Positions 37,714-49,054 of a stretch of DNA of 64,000 nucleotides are shown in pieces. This stretch comes from Hemibagrus wyckioides (Eukaryota; Chordata; Actinopteri; Siluriformes; Bagridae), in the NCBI RefSeq assembly GCF_019097595.1, contig NC_080715.1, positions 27,750,855-27,814,854 on the forward strand. The letters are read 5' to 3'. Under the pieces are notes generated by a model, which was given only the letters and a program-made list of their open reading frames with translations, did not search any database and had not been told where the DNA came from. The position numbers were made by a program, and so were the translations under genes. How positions within the stretch are numbered: the first letter of the stretch is position 1; the number at the start of each line of letters is the position of its first letter.

Positions 37714-38230
37714 TCACCAGTCCCTGACCCAGCGGTTTTCCTTGGATAGTGGTGATCTGATAATGCCTGGGACTCGGCTGTCGGGGTATATGGCAGGCCG
37801 CCAGAACCTGGGAGGAGATAAAGTTTCCCAAGGCCCCGGAGTCGAAAAGTACTTGCACTGGATAAGGGCGAGAATCAGAAATCAGGGTAGCCTCATGGTA
37901 CCGGGGGTTAAACATTAAGGAGTTCATTTGGATAGTACTCACCGCTGGGCGATGGGACCGGACCGGACAGGTAGGGATGGAATGCCCGGCCTCCCCGCAG
38001 TAGAGGCAGAGTCCATGCAGAACACGGCGTTGCTGTTCGCTGGTGGAGAGGTGGTATTCGTCCATCTGCATAGGCTCCGATGCGGGAATGTCCTCTTGGG
38101 GTGAGGTGTCAGATGTATAGCGTCCCTCAGCACTGACCGCGGTGAGATGTCGTGCCACACTCTGTGCCTTCAGCATGAAGGTTTCAAGGCTGGCGGAGTC
38201 AGCCGTCTGGCCATCTGCCGTCGGACCTCG
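37679..38230 (-). pseudogene. Nucleocapsid zinc knuckle and truncated protease
   Basis: A 199-codon frame (38278 down to 37679) carries a C-X2-C-X4-H-X4-C zinc knuckle (codons 91-104, genome about 38008-37967), which binds the RNA genome. An aspartic protease active site Asp-Ser-Gly-Ala follows (codons 146-149, near 37843). Only about 50 residues follow the active site before a TAA at 37679-37681, and the frame differs from RT. In related elements some 70 more residues, including a Leu-Gly-x-Pro-Trp-Leu-like phrase, separate this point from the RT leader. They are missing here, so a deletion of roughly 200 bp near 37700-37715 is likely. The first ~15 codons of this frame are probably out-of-frame gag. 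Confidence 0.88.
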
Positions 38231-38766
38231 GGCCGTAAGCCTCGCCGGTAAGCCGCGAGTAGCTCCGTGTCGTTCCACCCACTAGACACTGCGAGCGAGC
38301 AGAAACGTAGCGTATACTCCCGAACAGTCCTCTTGTCCTGCCGCAGGGAAAACAGCTCGTCGTGGACCGAAACGGCGGACGCGCTCGCGCCGAAGACTGC
38401 CTTGAATTGCGACTTGAAGCTGTCCAGGGAGGCAAGGGTGGAACTCTCAGATGTCTATAATGCCTCCGCCCAGCGTCGAGCCTCCCCTGAAAGTAAGGAG
38501 AGCATAAACGCAATCTTTGCACTGTCGGTGGGGAACTGCTGAGGGACCACCTCGAAATAGAGCTGACACTGCATAAGGAATCCGGCACACTCCGATGCTT
38601 CCCCTGAATATAACGCCGGTTTGGCCACAGGACAAGCCACAGCGGCCTGTATGGTCTCCTGCAGCGAGATGGCCAATTCCCTGAAAGGGTTGGGAGCAGG
38701 TGGCGGTCCAGCTTGTGGTGGCTGTGGGTCCGGTGGGGAAGGTGCGCCGGCGTGTGGGACTGACAT
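38200..38766 (-). pseudogene. gag: Gag, broken by a stop and a frameshift
   Basis: Starts at the ATG 38766-38764, 48 bases inside the 5' LTR. The N-terminus is Pro/Ala-rich, then comes the Gag core with a Leu-Tyr-Ser-Gly and Cys-x-Leu-Tyr-Phe pattern typical of Ty3/Gypsy capsids. A TAG at 38455-38457 ends the frame after 103 codons. The same frame then continues with capsid-like sequence (an Ala-Tyr-Arg-Arg-Gly-Leu phrase near 38240) until similarity shifts frame at about 38200-38235, where the zinc-knuckle frame takes over. Gag forms the virus-like particle in which reverse transcription occurs. This copy would give only a short N-terminal piece. Confidence 0.9.
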
Positions 38767-38803
38767 TGTCCAGGTAAGTGACCACTGCTTTCTTACAGTT
38801 TGG

Positions 38804-38813
38804 GGCGAGTATT
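38804..38813 (-). other. Putative self-primer binding site
   Basis: In element sense the bases just inside the 5' LTR read AATACTCGCC, one base from the LTR edge. There is no TGG-starting tRNA-type site. This word is the reverse complement of GGCGAGTATT, found in the 3' LTR at 34709-34718 and, with one mismatch, in the 5' LTR at 39008-39017. That position lies about 24 bases downstream of the TATA box, where the RNA should begin. Tf1 and its relatives prime reverse transcription from the 5' end of their own RNA in this way. Confidence 0.7.
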
Positions 38814-38814
38814 C

Positions 38815-39136
38815 TGTCTTAGTTAGCTGGGGAAGGAACCAGACGGGTCAGGTATGCACTCAAAGGGAGATTTATTTGTGGCCAGAACACAAAAACGTCC
38901 TTGAAGGCAGAGGAATCAACTCAGGAAATCACGTCTAATACCAAAACTTAGACAAGCAGGAAAAAAGGCTGGCATCAAGCATAATGTGACACTCGAAAAC
39001 AGATGCTAATACTCGCTGCTGATTCTGGCGAGTTTGGCCTTTAAATACAAATTCTGGCTAATTGCTAGCAGGTGCGGCGGCGGCATTCAGGTGACTAGGG
39101 CGTGGTGACATCACAGAGTCCCGCAGATCCGTGACA
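38815..39136 (-). repeat. 5' LTR of the Gypsy element (322 bp)
   Basis: Matches the left LTR over its whole length with 11 substitutions and a 2-bp insertion near 39115. It is followed directly by the right target duplication. Confidence 0.97.
39041..39047 (-). promoter_or_regulatory. LTR TATA box
   Basis: In element sense the LTR reads TATTTAAAGG. The same word lies in the other LTR. It is the best candidate core promoter for the element's RNA, with a start expected near 39014-39018. Confidence 0.65.
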
Positions 39137-39141
39137 ACAGC
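39137..39141. other. Target-site duplication ACAGC, right copy
   Basis: Identical to 34511-34515. Confidence 0.93.
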
Positions 39142-39531
39142 AGTGGCAAGATACTTATTAATATGACATTTCGCAAAACTTAAACGAATACGTATTTTGT
39201 TTTCATTACTAAGGTATGAGTTATCATAGAATTTTGACCTTCGATTTTCTTTAAAACTTAAGCGAATCTGTGTCTTCTTTCGGGTTGAGAAACTCAAGTG
39301 ATTTCCTCTGCATTCTCTCAGGAGGTTTAGAGAAATAAATGGAAACAGAAGGTAAATGAAAGGATCTTATGCAATAAATATACGGATCAAGGATCATCAG
39401 AATTATTACATCCAAGGATCAACATGAGAGAGAACAGAGCTGGCAGAATGGAAAGGTGATAAAAAAGAGTCAAGCTCCATTCCACTGTGGGCTGATTCAT
39501 GTTGGCAGCAAAATGTGGAAGGTGAGAAATC

Positions 39532-39535
39532 TTTT

Positions 39536-39615
<80 letters not shown>

Positions 39616-39675
39616 TTTTCCTTCCTTCCTTCCTTCCTTCTTTTATTTCTTTCTTCATTTGTCCCTTCCTTCCTC

Positions 39676-39734
<59 letters not shown>

Positions 39735-39778
39735 TCCTTCCTTCCTTCCTTCCTTCCTTTCTTCCTTCCTTCCTTCAT
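39532..39778. repeat. CTTT/CCTT tetranucleotide tract
   Basis: About 245 bases are almost pure pyrimidine: CTTT units, then CCTT, a short break near 39640-39660, CTTT again and CCTT again. Open frames on both strands (poly Phe/Leu/Ser or Lys/Glu/Arg) are artefacts of the repeat. Confidence 0.97.
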
Positions 39779-40229
39779 ACCTCAGGACTGAATTAATATT
39801 ATGCATTTAGAATAAACAGATATTCTGTTCTAAACAGACTCGAATGCGGATACTGCACAAGTAAATCTAATAAAGATACAGCAATGGACACTTAAACTTA
39901 CTCAAATTGCTTTACACAGTTAAAATTATTATCTTCATTATTACTGTAAATTATTATTATTATTATGCAATATACCAACTACACTTTGTGAGTCAGACAT
40001 TTTTAGACATTTCAGACAGTTTAGACATCTTAAACAAGGACAAGTAATGTCTGCTTCCTCCGAACATTTGAAATCGCAAAAGATCTGCTGATGAATTCCT
40101 CATGTTGACACTGGAAACCCATTTTCACTTAAGAAAAACTTTAATTAAGAGAAATCGTTTTTTTTTTTTTTTTTAACATATCTTATATTTTAGAAATATT
40201 TCTAAATACAGCAAAAATAATATAAGCCA
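39779..40229. other. AT-rich non-coding stretch
   Basis: No gene. ATT units near 39945-39966 and a poly-T at 40159-40174. Confidence 0.5.
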
Positions 40230-40880
40230 TTTTTGAGATACAATTCTGATAGTATCTCATATTTATGCTCAAGATCTCAACATTTGACTTGGTATCAAAT
40301 AGACTCAAATGTCTGAGATATGAGATACTATCTCGAAATTATCACATAACATCTCAGTTATGACTTTAGACCATCCTATGACTTACTTATATAATATGAC
40401 TTAGTATCATGAAACAATGACTTAATATCTTATAATTATGATGTAATATCTCATATATCACATATCTCACTTATTATAGCATGATTATGACATAGTATAT
40501 CCTGCAAATCTGAAGTGAGATCTCATATTTATGACTCAAGATGTCTGAGATATAGATTTGACTTTATATCAGATACTATAGAGTCAAATGTCTGAGATAT
40601 GAGATACTATTTTGAAATTGTGACATAACATCTCAGTTATGACTTTAGACCATAATATGACTTACTATCTTGAAACTTAATATTACTTAATGTCTCATAA
40701 TTATGACTTGATAATAAGTCAGTTATTACTGACAATCTTTATATCCCATGGGTATGACTTAGCATATAATAATTAAGACTTAATATCTCGTAATTATTAT
40801 GTCATAACTCATAATTTTGATGTAGTATCTCATATTTCTAACCTAGGATCTCATGATCTTGTCTTATGTAAAGATTATGA
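40230..40880. repeat. Degenerate ~21-bp minisatellite (TATCTCA...TATGACTTA)
   Basis: The words 'agtatctcata', 'taattatgactta' and 'atgacttagtatc' recur throughout with point changes and small indels. On top of this, 40307-40385 and 40588-40666 are a longer near-identical duplication (starting 'aaatgtctgagatatgagat') about 281 bases apart. Confidence 0.8.
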
Positions 40881-41285
40881 GACAATACACTTTATCATGA
40901 CTGCAGTTCTAGTTGTTAGTTTGCAATCTGTAACTTGTCTTCTATTAATTATTATTATTATTATTTTTTATTGTGATTACAGCCTCCAAAATTTAATCCA
41001 AGCTCCCTGGTTCCTGAATCCTCTCTGATGGTGTGACACTGTGAACTGGTTTTAGATTTAGACCTTTTAGACATAGATCCAGCTCAATTTCAGTTTCACA
41101 TATTAATCCTTGTGTTTGACATTTTTCATTTTAGAACTATTGGTGTTTTTATTTAACTGCAATCCATCCCTCTTCTCTTTATAAATGCTTATAAATGAAC
41201 ATTATGCCAGCACTTTCTGTCTCTTCAGTTAGCATTGTAATAGAGAAAAAGAGAGGGCAAGAATGTGTATGTGAGAGAGAGAGAG

Positions 41286-41321
<36 letters not shown>

Positions 41322-42967
41322 GATGCGTGCATAGGTTGCCATGGCATCTGTTGTGTGTTGCCAAGGCGATTGCCCCCATATGCTCTTTGCTCCATTTCCG
41401 CCCAGGTTAACCCTCCTTTTCACATGGCTCCTGTCTCCATGGCAACTATAATTATGCCAAGTTATATCGGAACTCACAGGTGAGGCAAAAGTAAATATGT
41501 GATGGTGCTGTACTGTACACCTAAAAGCAAACACACACACACACACACACATACACATAAACTATAGAAACAAAGGTATATGTTTAGAAGAAGAACCAAA
41601 TTTAATAAAAGAAAGAAATCCAAGTAAGAAGACTTCTAAATCCTATGTAGCAGAGCAGAAAATATAAAGAAACTCTTTTTCCCCTTTGTTCTTTCTTTCT
41701 TTTCATTCCTTCTCTTGTTTTTTTTTTCCCTTTCTGAGTTCAGAATAAGCAGACATTAAAAGCAAGTCATTTGTTGCTATTCACAGAACAGAGCACACAC
41801 ACAGAGCTGAGGTTAATTCACGGATGGAGAACGCAAGAACAAGCCTGCTGTCTTGCAGAGAGCCAGAAAAGCAAGCGAGGAGGGTGAATAAGAGCGGATG
41901 GTCGGCATAGGGTACATTCTTGTTAATCCATTCTCTTTGAGAGAAAGTGTCAGGGTGGGAGAATTGATCTGAATGAGGTAGATTATTCCAGATAAGTGTT
42001 TCAGATCAGCGGATCTCGATGGAGGGCAGGTCAGCCCCGCTCCGATTCGGCAGGAGGCAGAATCGATCGGCAGAATTGGACATGGATAAACAGTTCATTT
42101 GGACGGATGGCTTAGGGGTATTGAGCAGCAATGGAGGTGAAAGAAAGAGAGGGAGGGTGGGAAAGAGGAAGCTGTTCATGCTACAAGTTACAAGTTTCTC
42201 AACCATGAAGAAAGTCATTAATGTGGTTTGGCTTCGAGAAACACGCCCCGGGAGAACGGGTAGAGGGCAGGACTCAATTTTGGCAGCCTGAGCCCCACCG
42301 CTTGGCCCTTTGAGTGGTACATGGAGTATTTCTGTAGTTTGGGGCAGTCACTGAAGGGTGGCTTGGGTACTTCAGCTAATCTAAAGAGGAAAGAAACCTG
42401 GTAAACTTCACCTTTTAGGAAAAGCTATAGCCATAGCATGTTCTTTTGTAAAAGACATGGCAGGTCTGAGTAAAATTTTGACCCATGTGAAGACTAGAAC
42501 CTTTACATATGGATCATAAGCTCAGTGCCTAGCGATCTGCATTTCGGGAAATTGATTCATTACTTCTCCTGTGTATTTCATGGTATATCCACTGATGAGA
42601 ACTTCATGATAACTGCTAACTTTATGCTATGTCTGCTTATATTACAACACTGTTGAATTATCAGAATTTAAATGTAGCTTTTGTAATAATTACTCATTTG
42701 TAATGTAATATGTAATAATATCTCATTTACAGAGATTTTTACTGAGAACATGTATTTAACACTTATTTAACATAGTGAAGCATTCTGCAAGTAGATATTT
42801 CTGGAAGGAGTCTCAGGTGTTCTTCAGTAATAAATCTCGGTAAATAAACCACTTCAGGATGTGTTTTCCTATTACAGTTTGCCCCTTAGCATATTATCCC
42901 TTATTTAATATTAATTTCTAACTCTATGAAAGATCAATATTAATGCAACATAGTCAACTAACCTTTA
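40881..42967. other. Unique non-coding region with AG microsatellite
   Basis: AG run at 41271-41320 and AC run at 41531-41551. The block 41780-42300 is balanced in composition and might be conserved non-coding DNA, but no evidence beyond composition is available. No gene recognised. Confidence 0.4.
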
Positions 42968-45900
42968 CACTCACTCACACTCACATTCACCCACTCACTC
43001 AATCAATCATACATTTACTTACTCATCCACACAATCACTCACTCACTCACTTACTCATTCACTCACTCACACACTTACTCACTCACTCACACAGTCACTC
43101 ACTCACACAGTCACTCACTCACTCACTCACACAGTCAGTCACTCACTCACTCACTCACTCACACAGTCACTCACTCACTCACACACTCACTCACTCACAC
43201 AGTCACTAACTCACTCACTCACTCATAAGTTCACTCACTCACTCACTCACACAGTCACTCACTCACTCACTCACTCACACAGTCACTCACTCACTCACTC
43301 ACTCACACAGTCACTCACTCACTCACTCACTCACTCACTCACACAGTCACTCACTCACACACACTCACTCACTCACACAGTCACTAACTCACTCACTCAC
43401 TCACTCACTCACACAGTCACTCACTCACTCACACAGTCACTCACTCACTCACTCACACACTCACTCACTCATACAGTCACTAACTCACTCACTCACTCAC
43501 TCATAAGTTCACTCACTCACTCACACAGTCACTCACTCACACAGTCACTCACTCACTCGCTCACTAACTCACTCACTCACTCACTCACTCACTCACTCAC
43601 TCACTCACTCATAAGTTCACTCACTCACTCACTCACTCACTCACTCACACAGTCACTCACTCACACAGTCACTCACTCACTCACTCACTCACACAGTCAC
43701 TCACTCACTCACTCACACAGTCACTCACTCACTTGCTCACTAACTCACTCACTCACTCATAAGTTCACTCACTCACTCACTCACTCACTCACACAGTCAC
43801 TCACTCACTCACTCACTCACGGTCACTCACTCACTCACTCACTCACTCACTCACTCACTCACTCATAAGTTCTCTCACTCACTCACTCACACAGTCACTC
43901 ACTCACTCACTCACTCACTCACACAGTCACTCACTCACTCACACAGTCACTCACTCACTCACACACTCACTCACTCACACAGTCACTAACTCACTCACTC
44001 ACTCATAAGTTCACTCACTCACTCACTCACTCACTCACACAGTCACTCACTCACACAGTCACTCACTCACTCGCTCACTAACTCACTCACTCACTCACTC
44101 ACTCAGTCATAAGTTCACTCACTCACTCACTCACTCACTCACTCACACAGTCACTCACTCACACAGTCACTCACTCACTCACTCACTCACACAGTCACTC
44201 ACTCACTCACTCACACAGTCACTCACTCACTCGCTCACTAACTCACTCACTCACTCACTCATAAGTTCACTCACTCACTCTCTCACTCACTCACACAGTC
44301 ACTCACTCACTCACTCACACAGTCACTCACTCACTCACTCACTCACTCACGGTCACTCACTCACTCGCTCACTCACTCACTCATAAGTTCACTCACTCAC
44401 TCACACAGTCACTCACTCACACAGTCACTCACTCACTCACTCACTCACACAGTCACTCACTCACTCACACACTCACACAGTCACTAACTCACTCACTCAC
44501 TCATAAGTTCACTCACTCACTCACTCACTCACACAGTCACTCACTCACACAGTCACTCACTCACTCACTCACACAGTCACTCACTCACACAGTCACTCAC
44601 TCACTCGCTCACTAATTCACTCACTCACTCACTCATTCACTCACACAGTCACTCACTCACACAGTCACTCACTCACTCACTCACTCACACAGTCACTCAC
44701 TCACTCGCTCACTAATTCACTAACTCACTCATAAGTTCACTCACTCACTCACACAGTCACTCACTCACACAGTCACTCACTCACTCACACAGTCACTCAC
44801 TCACACAGTCACTCACTCACTCGCTCACTAACTCACTCACTCACTCATAAGTTCACTCACTCACTCACTCACTCACACAGTCACTCACTCACACAGTCAC
44901 TCACTCACTCACTCACTCACACAGTCACTCACTCACTCACACACTCACACAGTCACTAACTCACTCACTCATAAGTTCACTCACTCACTCACTCACTCAC
45001 ACAGTCACTCACTCACTCACTCACTCACACAGTCACTCACTCACTCGCTCACTAATTCACTCACTCACTCACTCACTCACTCATAAGTTCACTCACTCAC
45101 TCACTCACTCATTCACTCACACAGTCACTCACTCACAGTCACTCACTCACTCGCTCACTAATTCACTAACTCACTCACTCACTCATAAGTTCACTCACTC
45201 ACTCACACAGTCACTCACACAGTCACTCACTCACTCACACAGTCACTCACTCACACAGTCACTCACTCACTCACTCGCTCACTAATTCACTCACTCACTC
45301 ACTCACTCATAAGTTCACTCACTCACTCGCTCACTAATTCACTCACTCACTCACTCACTCACTCACTCATAAGTTCACTCACTCACTCACTCACTCACAC
45401 AGTCACTCACTCACACAGTCACTCACTCACTTATTCATACATTTACTCACTCACTCACTCAGTCAATCATACACTCACTCACTCACTCACTCACACAGTC
45501 ACTCACTCACTCATAAGTTCACTCACTCACTCACTCACTCACTCACACAGTCACTCACTCACACAGTCACTCACTCACTCACACAGTCACTCACTCACTT
45601 ACTCATACATTTACTCACTCACTCACTCAGTCAATCATACACTCACTCACTCACTCACTCAATCATACACTCACTCAATCATACATTCACACACTCACTT
45701 ACTCATACATTTACTCACTCACTCAGTCAATCATACACTCACTCACTCACTCACTCAGTCAATCATACTCTCACTCAATCATACATTCACACACTCACTT
45801 ACTCATACATTTACTCACTCACTCAGTCAATCATACACTCACTCAATCATACACTCACTCACTCACTCACTCACTCAGTCAATCATACACTCACTCAATC

Positions 45901-46350
45901 ATACAGTCATACACTCACTCAATCATACAGTCACACACTCACTCACTTCTTCATTCATTCACTTACTCACTCATTCACTTACACACTCACTGACTCACTC
46001 ATTCACTCAATCATACATTCACACACTCACTCACACACTCACTCATTCACTCACTCATTCATAGATTGACTAACCCACTCACTCTATCAATCATACATTC
46101 ACTTACCCATCCACACATTCACTCACTCACTCACTTACATGCTCGCTTGCACACTCACTCACTCACATGCTCGCTTGCACACTCACTCACTCACTCATTT
46201 ATTCATTCATTCATTCACTCACTCACTCACTTACTCACTCATTCACACACACATTTACTCATGCACTCACTCATTCACTCACTCACTCACTCACTCACTC
46301 AATCATATATTCATTCACTCACTCACTCTCTCACTCACTCACTCACTCAT
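42968..46350. repeat. 3.4-kb ACTC array with higher-order structure
   Basis: ACTC/TCAC tetranucleotide units run almost unbroken for 3.4 kb. Variant words are interspersed in recurring order: CACACAGTCAC, CGCTCACTAA, and ATAAGTTCAC. By eye ATAAGTT occurs about 18 times between 43224 and 45513, mostly 100-150 bases apart, so a larger unit has been copied repeatedly. From about 45430 the composition changes to units with AATCATACA and TTACTCATACATT, then to more degenerate units near 45950-46350. The Ser/Leu/Thr/His translations are artefacts. Confidence 0.95.
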
Positions 46351-47613
46351 GCATCAAGGAATTGATGCACAGACAGTAACCTGAGCTCAGGAGCAAACCT
46401 TCTTCACTGTGTAAGAGGCAAATAATGTAATTTGTCTGCAAAGTTGAACATTCCTGGACAAAGGAAGAGAAGGTCAGTCACTTCTAACAAAATTACTGAT
46501 TCAGATGAGGAAGAGGAGGGATGTTGCAGACTGACAGAGTTTAATACACCTTTAAAACAATCTTTTTTCTTCTCCCTGGTAGGCTGTAGTGTGTTTTCTC
46601 CCGCTTCAAAGCAATTAATTAAATCACCTCAGCACCACTGGGGAAGATGACAGGTAGTCTATCATTTTTCCAGGCTGTTGTTTTACTATGTGGATGGGGA
46701 GATGAGTGTAACAGAGAAGGATGAGCAGTTTTTTGCTCAGACAGAGAGCTCACTTTTTTCCCAGTCATATTGCACATACGAGAGTTTGACTGAATTGAAG
46801 GAGATATATAGCTGTTCATCCATCTCTTCTTAACCATTTTTCATTTACCAGAACTTGTTTTTTTTTTCCTACGGGGAAGCTGTCAGCCATCAGGAGGTGT
46901 GAAGATAAGATCCCTCTTTGGCCAGCGAGCAAGATTGAGAACTGCTTCTAGAGCACATCATCACCCACAATAAACACTGCACCTCATAACACTGCTCTTA
47001 CAAAATGTTCAAGCTGAGGTTTTCAAAGAACCCCTGAGACTATTTAACTATTCCATCAGCCCCTACCCAGACATCTGTCCAAGCTGCTACTTTTAAAACT
47101 CTGTTTCCATCATTATTCACCTTTATAAGCCAGCTTTAGGAGCAAATTCACTAAAACCTTTCCTAGCTAGGGCATTCCAAATCCACTTCAGTTCCATTCG
47201 TCTCCTCTGCTCTGCTCTTCCTTAGAGCGAACAAACGGGTGCTAAGCACCATCTGTAACTGTAGTAATTCCTCGAGCGAAACACAGATAAGTCCTCTTTA
47301 GCTTCAACTGCACACTGGCAAAGCTGAGCTGAATGGCGAGCCAGCAAGAAGCTCAGCAGGATTGGACAGCCGAATCCTTTGCAGGTCGAGAGCGTGCAGT
47401 GTGGAGAAGGAGCGGATAAGCCCATGAAGGAGAGAAAAGAGACATGCTTGGAAAAGACTTGCTGGATCCCAGGTTTACTAGAGGTCACTTCAAGCTGTTC
47501 TCATTTTTTGATGTGCATGTTCATATACATCTGCATGTGACTGCAAGAACTGGCTGACTTTGATAAAATGTGTTTATAGTGCAGATCCTACTTACATGTC
47601 AGCAAAGCAGGTA
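46351..47613. other. Unique non-coding stretch
   Basis: No gene or recognised repeat. Small frames at 46432-46650 and 47222-47488 have no recognisable domain. Confidence 0.45.
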
Positions 47614-48160
47614 AAGTGGAACCTCGGCACATGAATGCCCCCCCCTTTTGACAAACTGAAATTTTGCAAGAAATTTGCATACGAAGCATTTTCAGCACAT
47701 GACCGAACCGAACCTAGCGAAGCCAACCACAGAGATTTTATGAATTTTATGATTTTTTTTTTCAGTCAGAAAAAGCTGTTTTGAAAGAGTCAACCCACGA
47801 TACCAATGTTGCCCTCGGAAGCATTTAAAAGCTAGGTGATTTTTCAGGCATTATTTAGTAGATAGATTGGTGGCATGGGTGGTCTGTTCTATTTTTAGCC
47901 CGAGCTTGGTGGCATGACTTCCTGTGAGGACTGTTGACATGGAATGCTTGGCTTGAGCCAGTTCTTTGTAAGCAGCCATACATTTTACATACGCTTTGTA
48001 TTGGCAATATTGCTAATATTTTGGAGTGGGTAGAATGGCTTATCTGCATTTACATTCTTTCTTATGGGAAAATTCGTTTGGCAATATAAATTTTCACCTT
48101 AAGAACTCGCCTCCAGAATGTATTAAATTCCTATGCCGAGGTTCCATTACAGTTCCACTG
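47614..48160 (-). mobile_element. TA-flanked MITE (family M), copy 4
   Basis: Left end 'aagtggaacctcggcac' after TA (47612-47613). Interior is the reverse complement of copies 1, 3 and 5 ('aagcttgg' region as 'agcttggtggcatgacttcc', 'ccagttctttgtaagcagcc'). The right end is doubled: 'gaggttccatta' then 'cagttccactg' before TA (48161-48162). Confidence 0.87.
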
Positions 48161-48162
48161 TA

Positions 48163-49054
48163 GGAAACTTTGTGTATGTTGTGTAAATGATTTGTGTTAA
48201 TACTATTTCTGTTGTTTAAAAGTCCTTCCTTTTTAAAGCAAAAATGGACAAGGAAAAAGTGGTAGGACATCAATTAACACTGCACCCCAGGAATCTAGGG
48301 GTCCCACTAGTTCTTTCCTGAAGAGCCTGCACTGTAATAAAAACAGAAATCATCTACATTTGTGAAGCTCTGGATCATAACAACAGTCCCATGCCATGTT
48401 CTAGGATCCTTTGAGTAGGTTTCAAAACGACACCAGCCCTACGGCTCTGTGCGCTACCTGCTGCTGAAATCACCACGTTGCCTTTATCAGATTTTAGAGC
48501 TATATTTACGCTTTGTAGTAATCAGTTCTGGTTTTTGATTTAAAAAAAAAAAAACACAATGAGCTGCTATGGAGCAGTCAAGTCCCCAGGTCAAATACTT
48601 TGTTTATTAACAATAAATTGAATCAAATGTTTAAGTAAATGTTAAACAGATGAGATTGATTGTGCAGAGTTAGATTGTAAGAAGTGATCTTATTTATTTT
48701 CATGGGAAAGTGGTCCTCACTGCACAGTTATAGTCCTCCTAGCATAAGATTTTACATTCACTAAATACAAGAGTCAGTGACTGGTATTTTAAAACCCTAA
48801 GTTTGCCTTTTTTGCTAGTATAGTAAGTAGCTATAGCAGCATTTGCAGTGCTACTTAGCATTTGTCACTATGGAAGATCATCTGATCCACATATTGGATT
48901 TTTCTCACAGGTTTTATCACCTTTCCTGCCACATCCCTTCCATATTGTCCAGGTTTGGGACTAGCACTGAGAGTTAACCCCTGTTGGTTCACTGCCTAGG
49001 ACCCAGGTTGCGCCATGGGATCCTGCCACTGGAGCACATTTAAGGAACATCTTA
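48163..49054. other. Unique non-coding stretch
   Basis: No gene or recognised repeat is seen. Confidence 0.5.

Larger units (their letters stand above)
34511..39141 (-). mobile_element. Ty3/Gypsy chromovirus (Tf1/sushi-like), complete but defective
   Basis: An LTR retrotransposon 4621 bp long (34516-39136) bounded by the direct duplication ACAGC at 34511-34515 and 39137-39141. LTRs begin TG and end CA. On the minus strand the order is gag, CCHC nucleocapsid, protease, reverse transcriptase, RNase H, integrase, chromodomain. Integrase after RNase H places it in Ty3/Gypsy (Metaviridae), and the C-terminal chromodomain makes it a chromovirus. The LTRs differ at 11 substitutions (10 transitions) plus one 2-bp indel by eye, about 3.4 percent, so the insertion is fairly young. 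Coding capacity is lost through stops, frame changes and an apparent deletion. GC content is clearly higher than in the flanks. It could be mobilised only by proteins of an intact relative. Confidence 0.97.

Noticed and set aside
38765..38800. Splice-like words 'caggtaagtg' and 'tcttacag' near the gag start
   Set aside because: They lie on the plus strand, antisense to the element, only about 25 bases apart, and are probably coincidental.
38790..38814. Conventional tRNA primer-binding site
   Set aside because: No TGG-starting word complementary to a tRNA 3' end follows the 5' LTR.
39387..39806. Lys/Glu/Arg-rich and Phe/Leu/Ser-rich frames on opposite strands
   Set aside because: Artefacts of the CTTT/CCTT tract.
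42968..46350. CRISPR-like array
   Set aside because: The repeat has no unique spacers of constant length, and the window is vertebrate-like.
42943..46384. Ser/Leu/Thr/His-rich open frames
   Set aside because: They are translations of the ACTC array and change with every repeat variant; there is no start context or domain.
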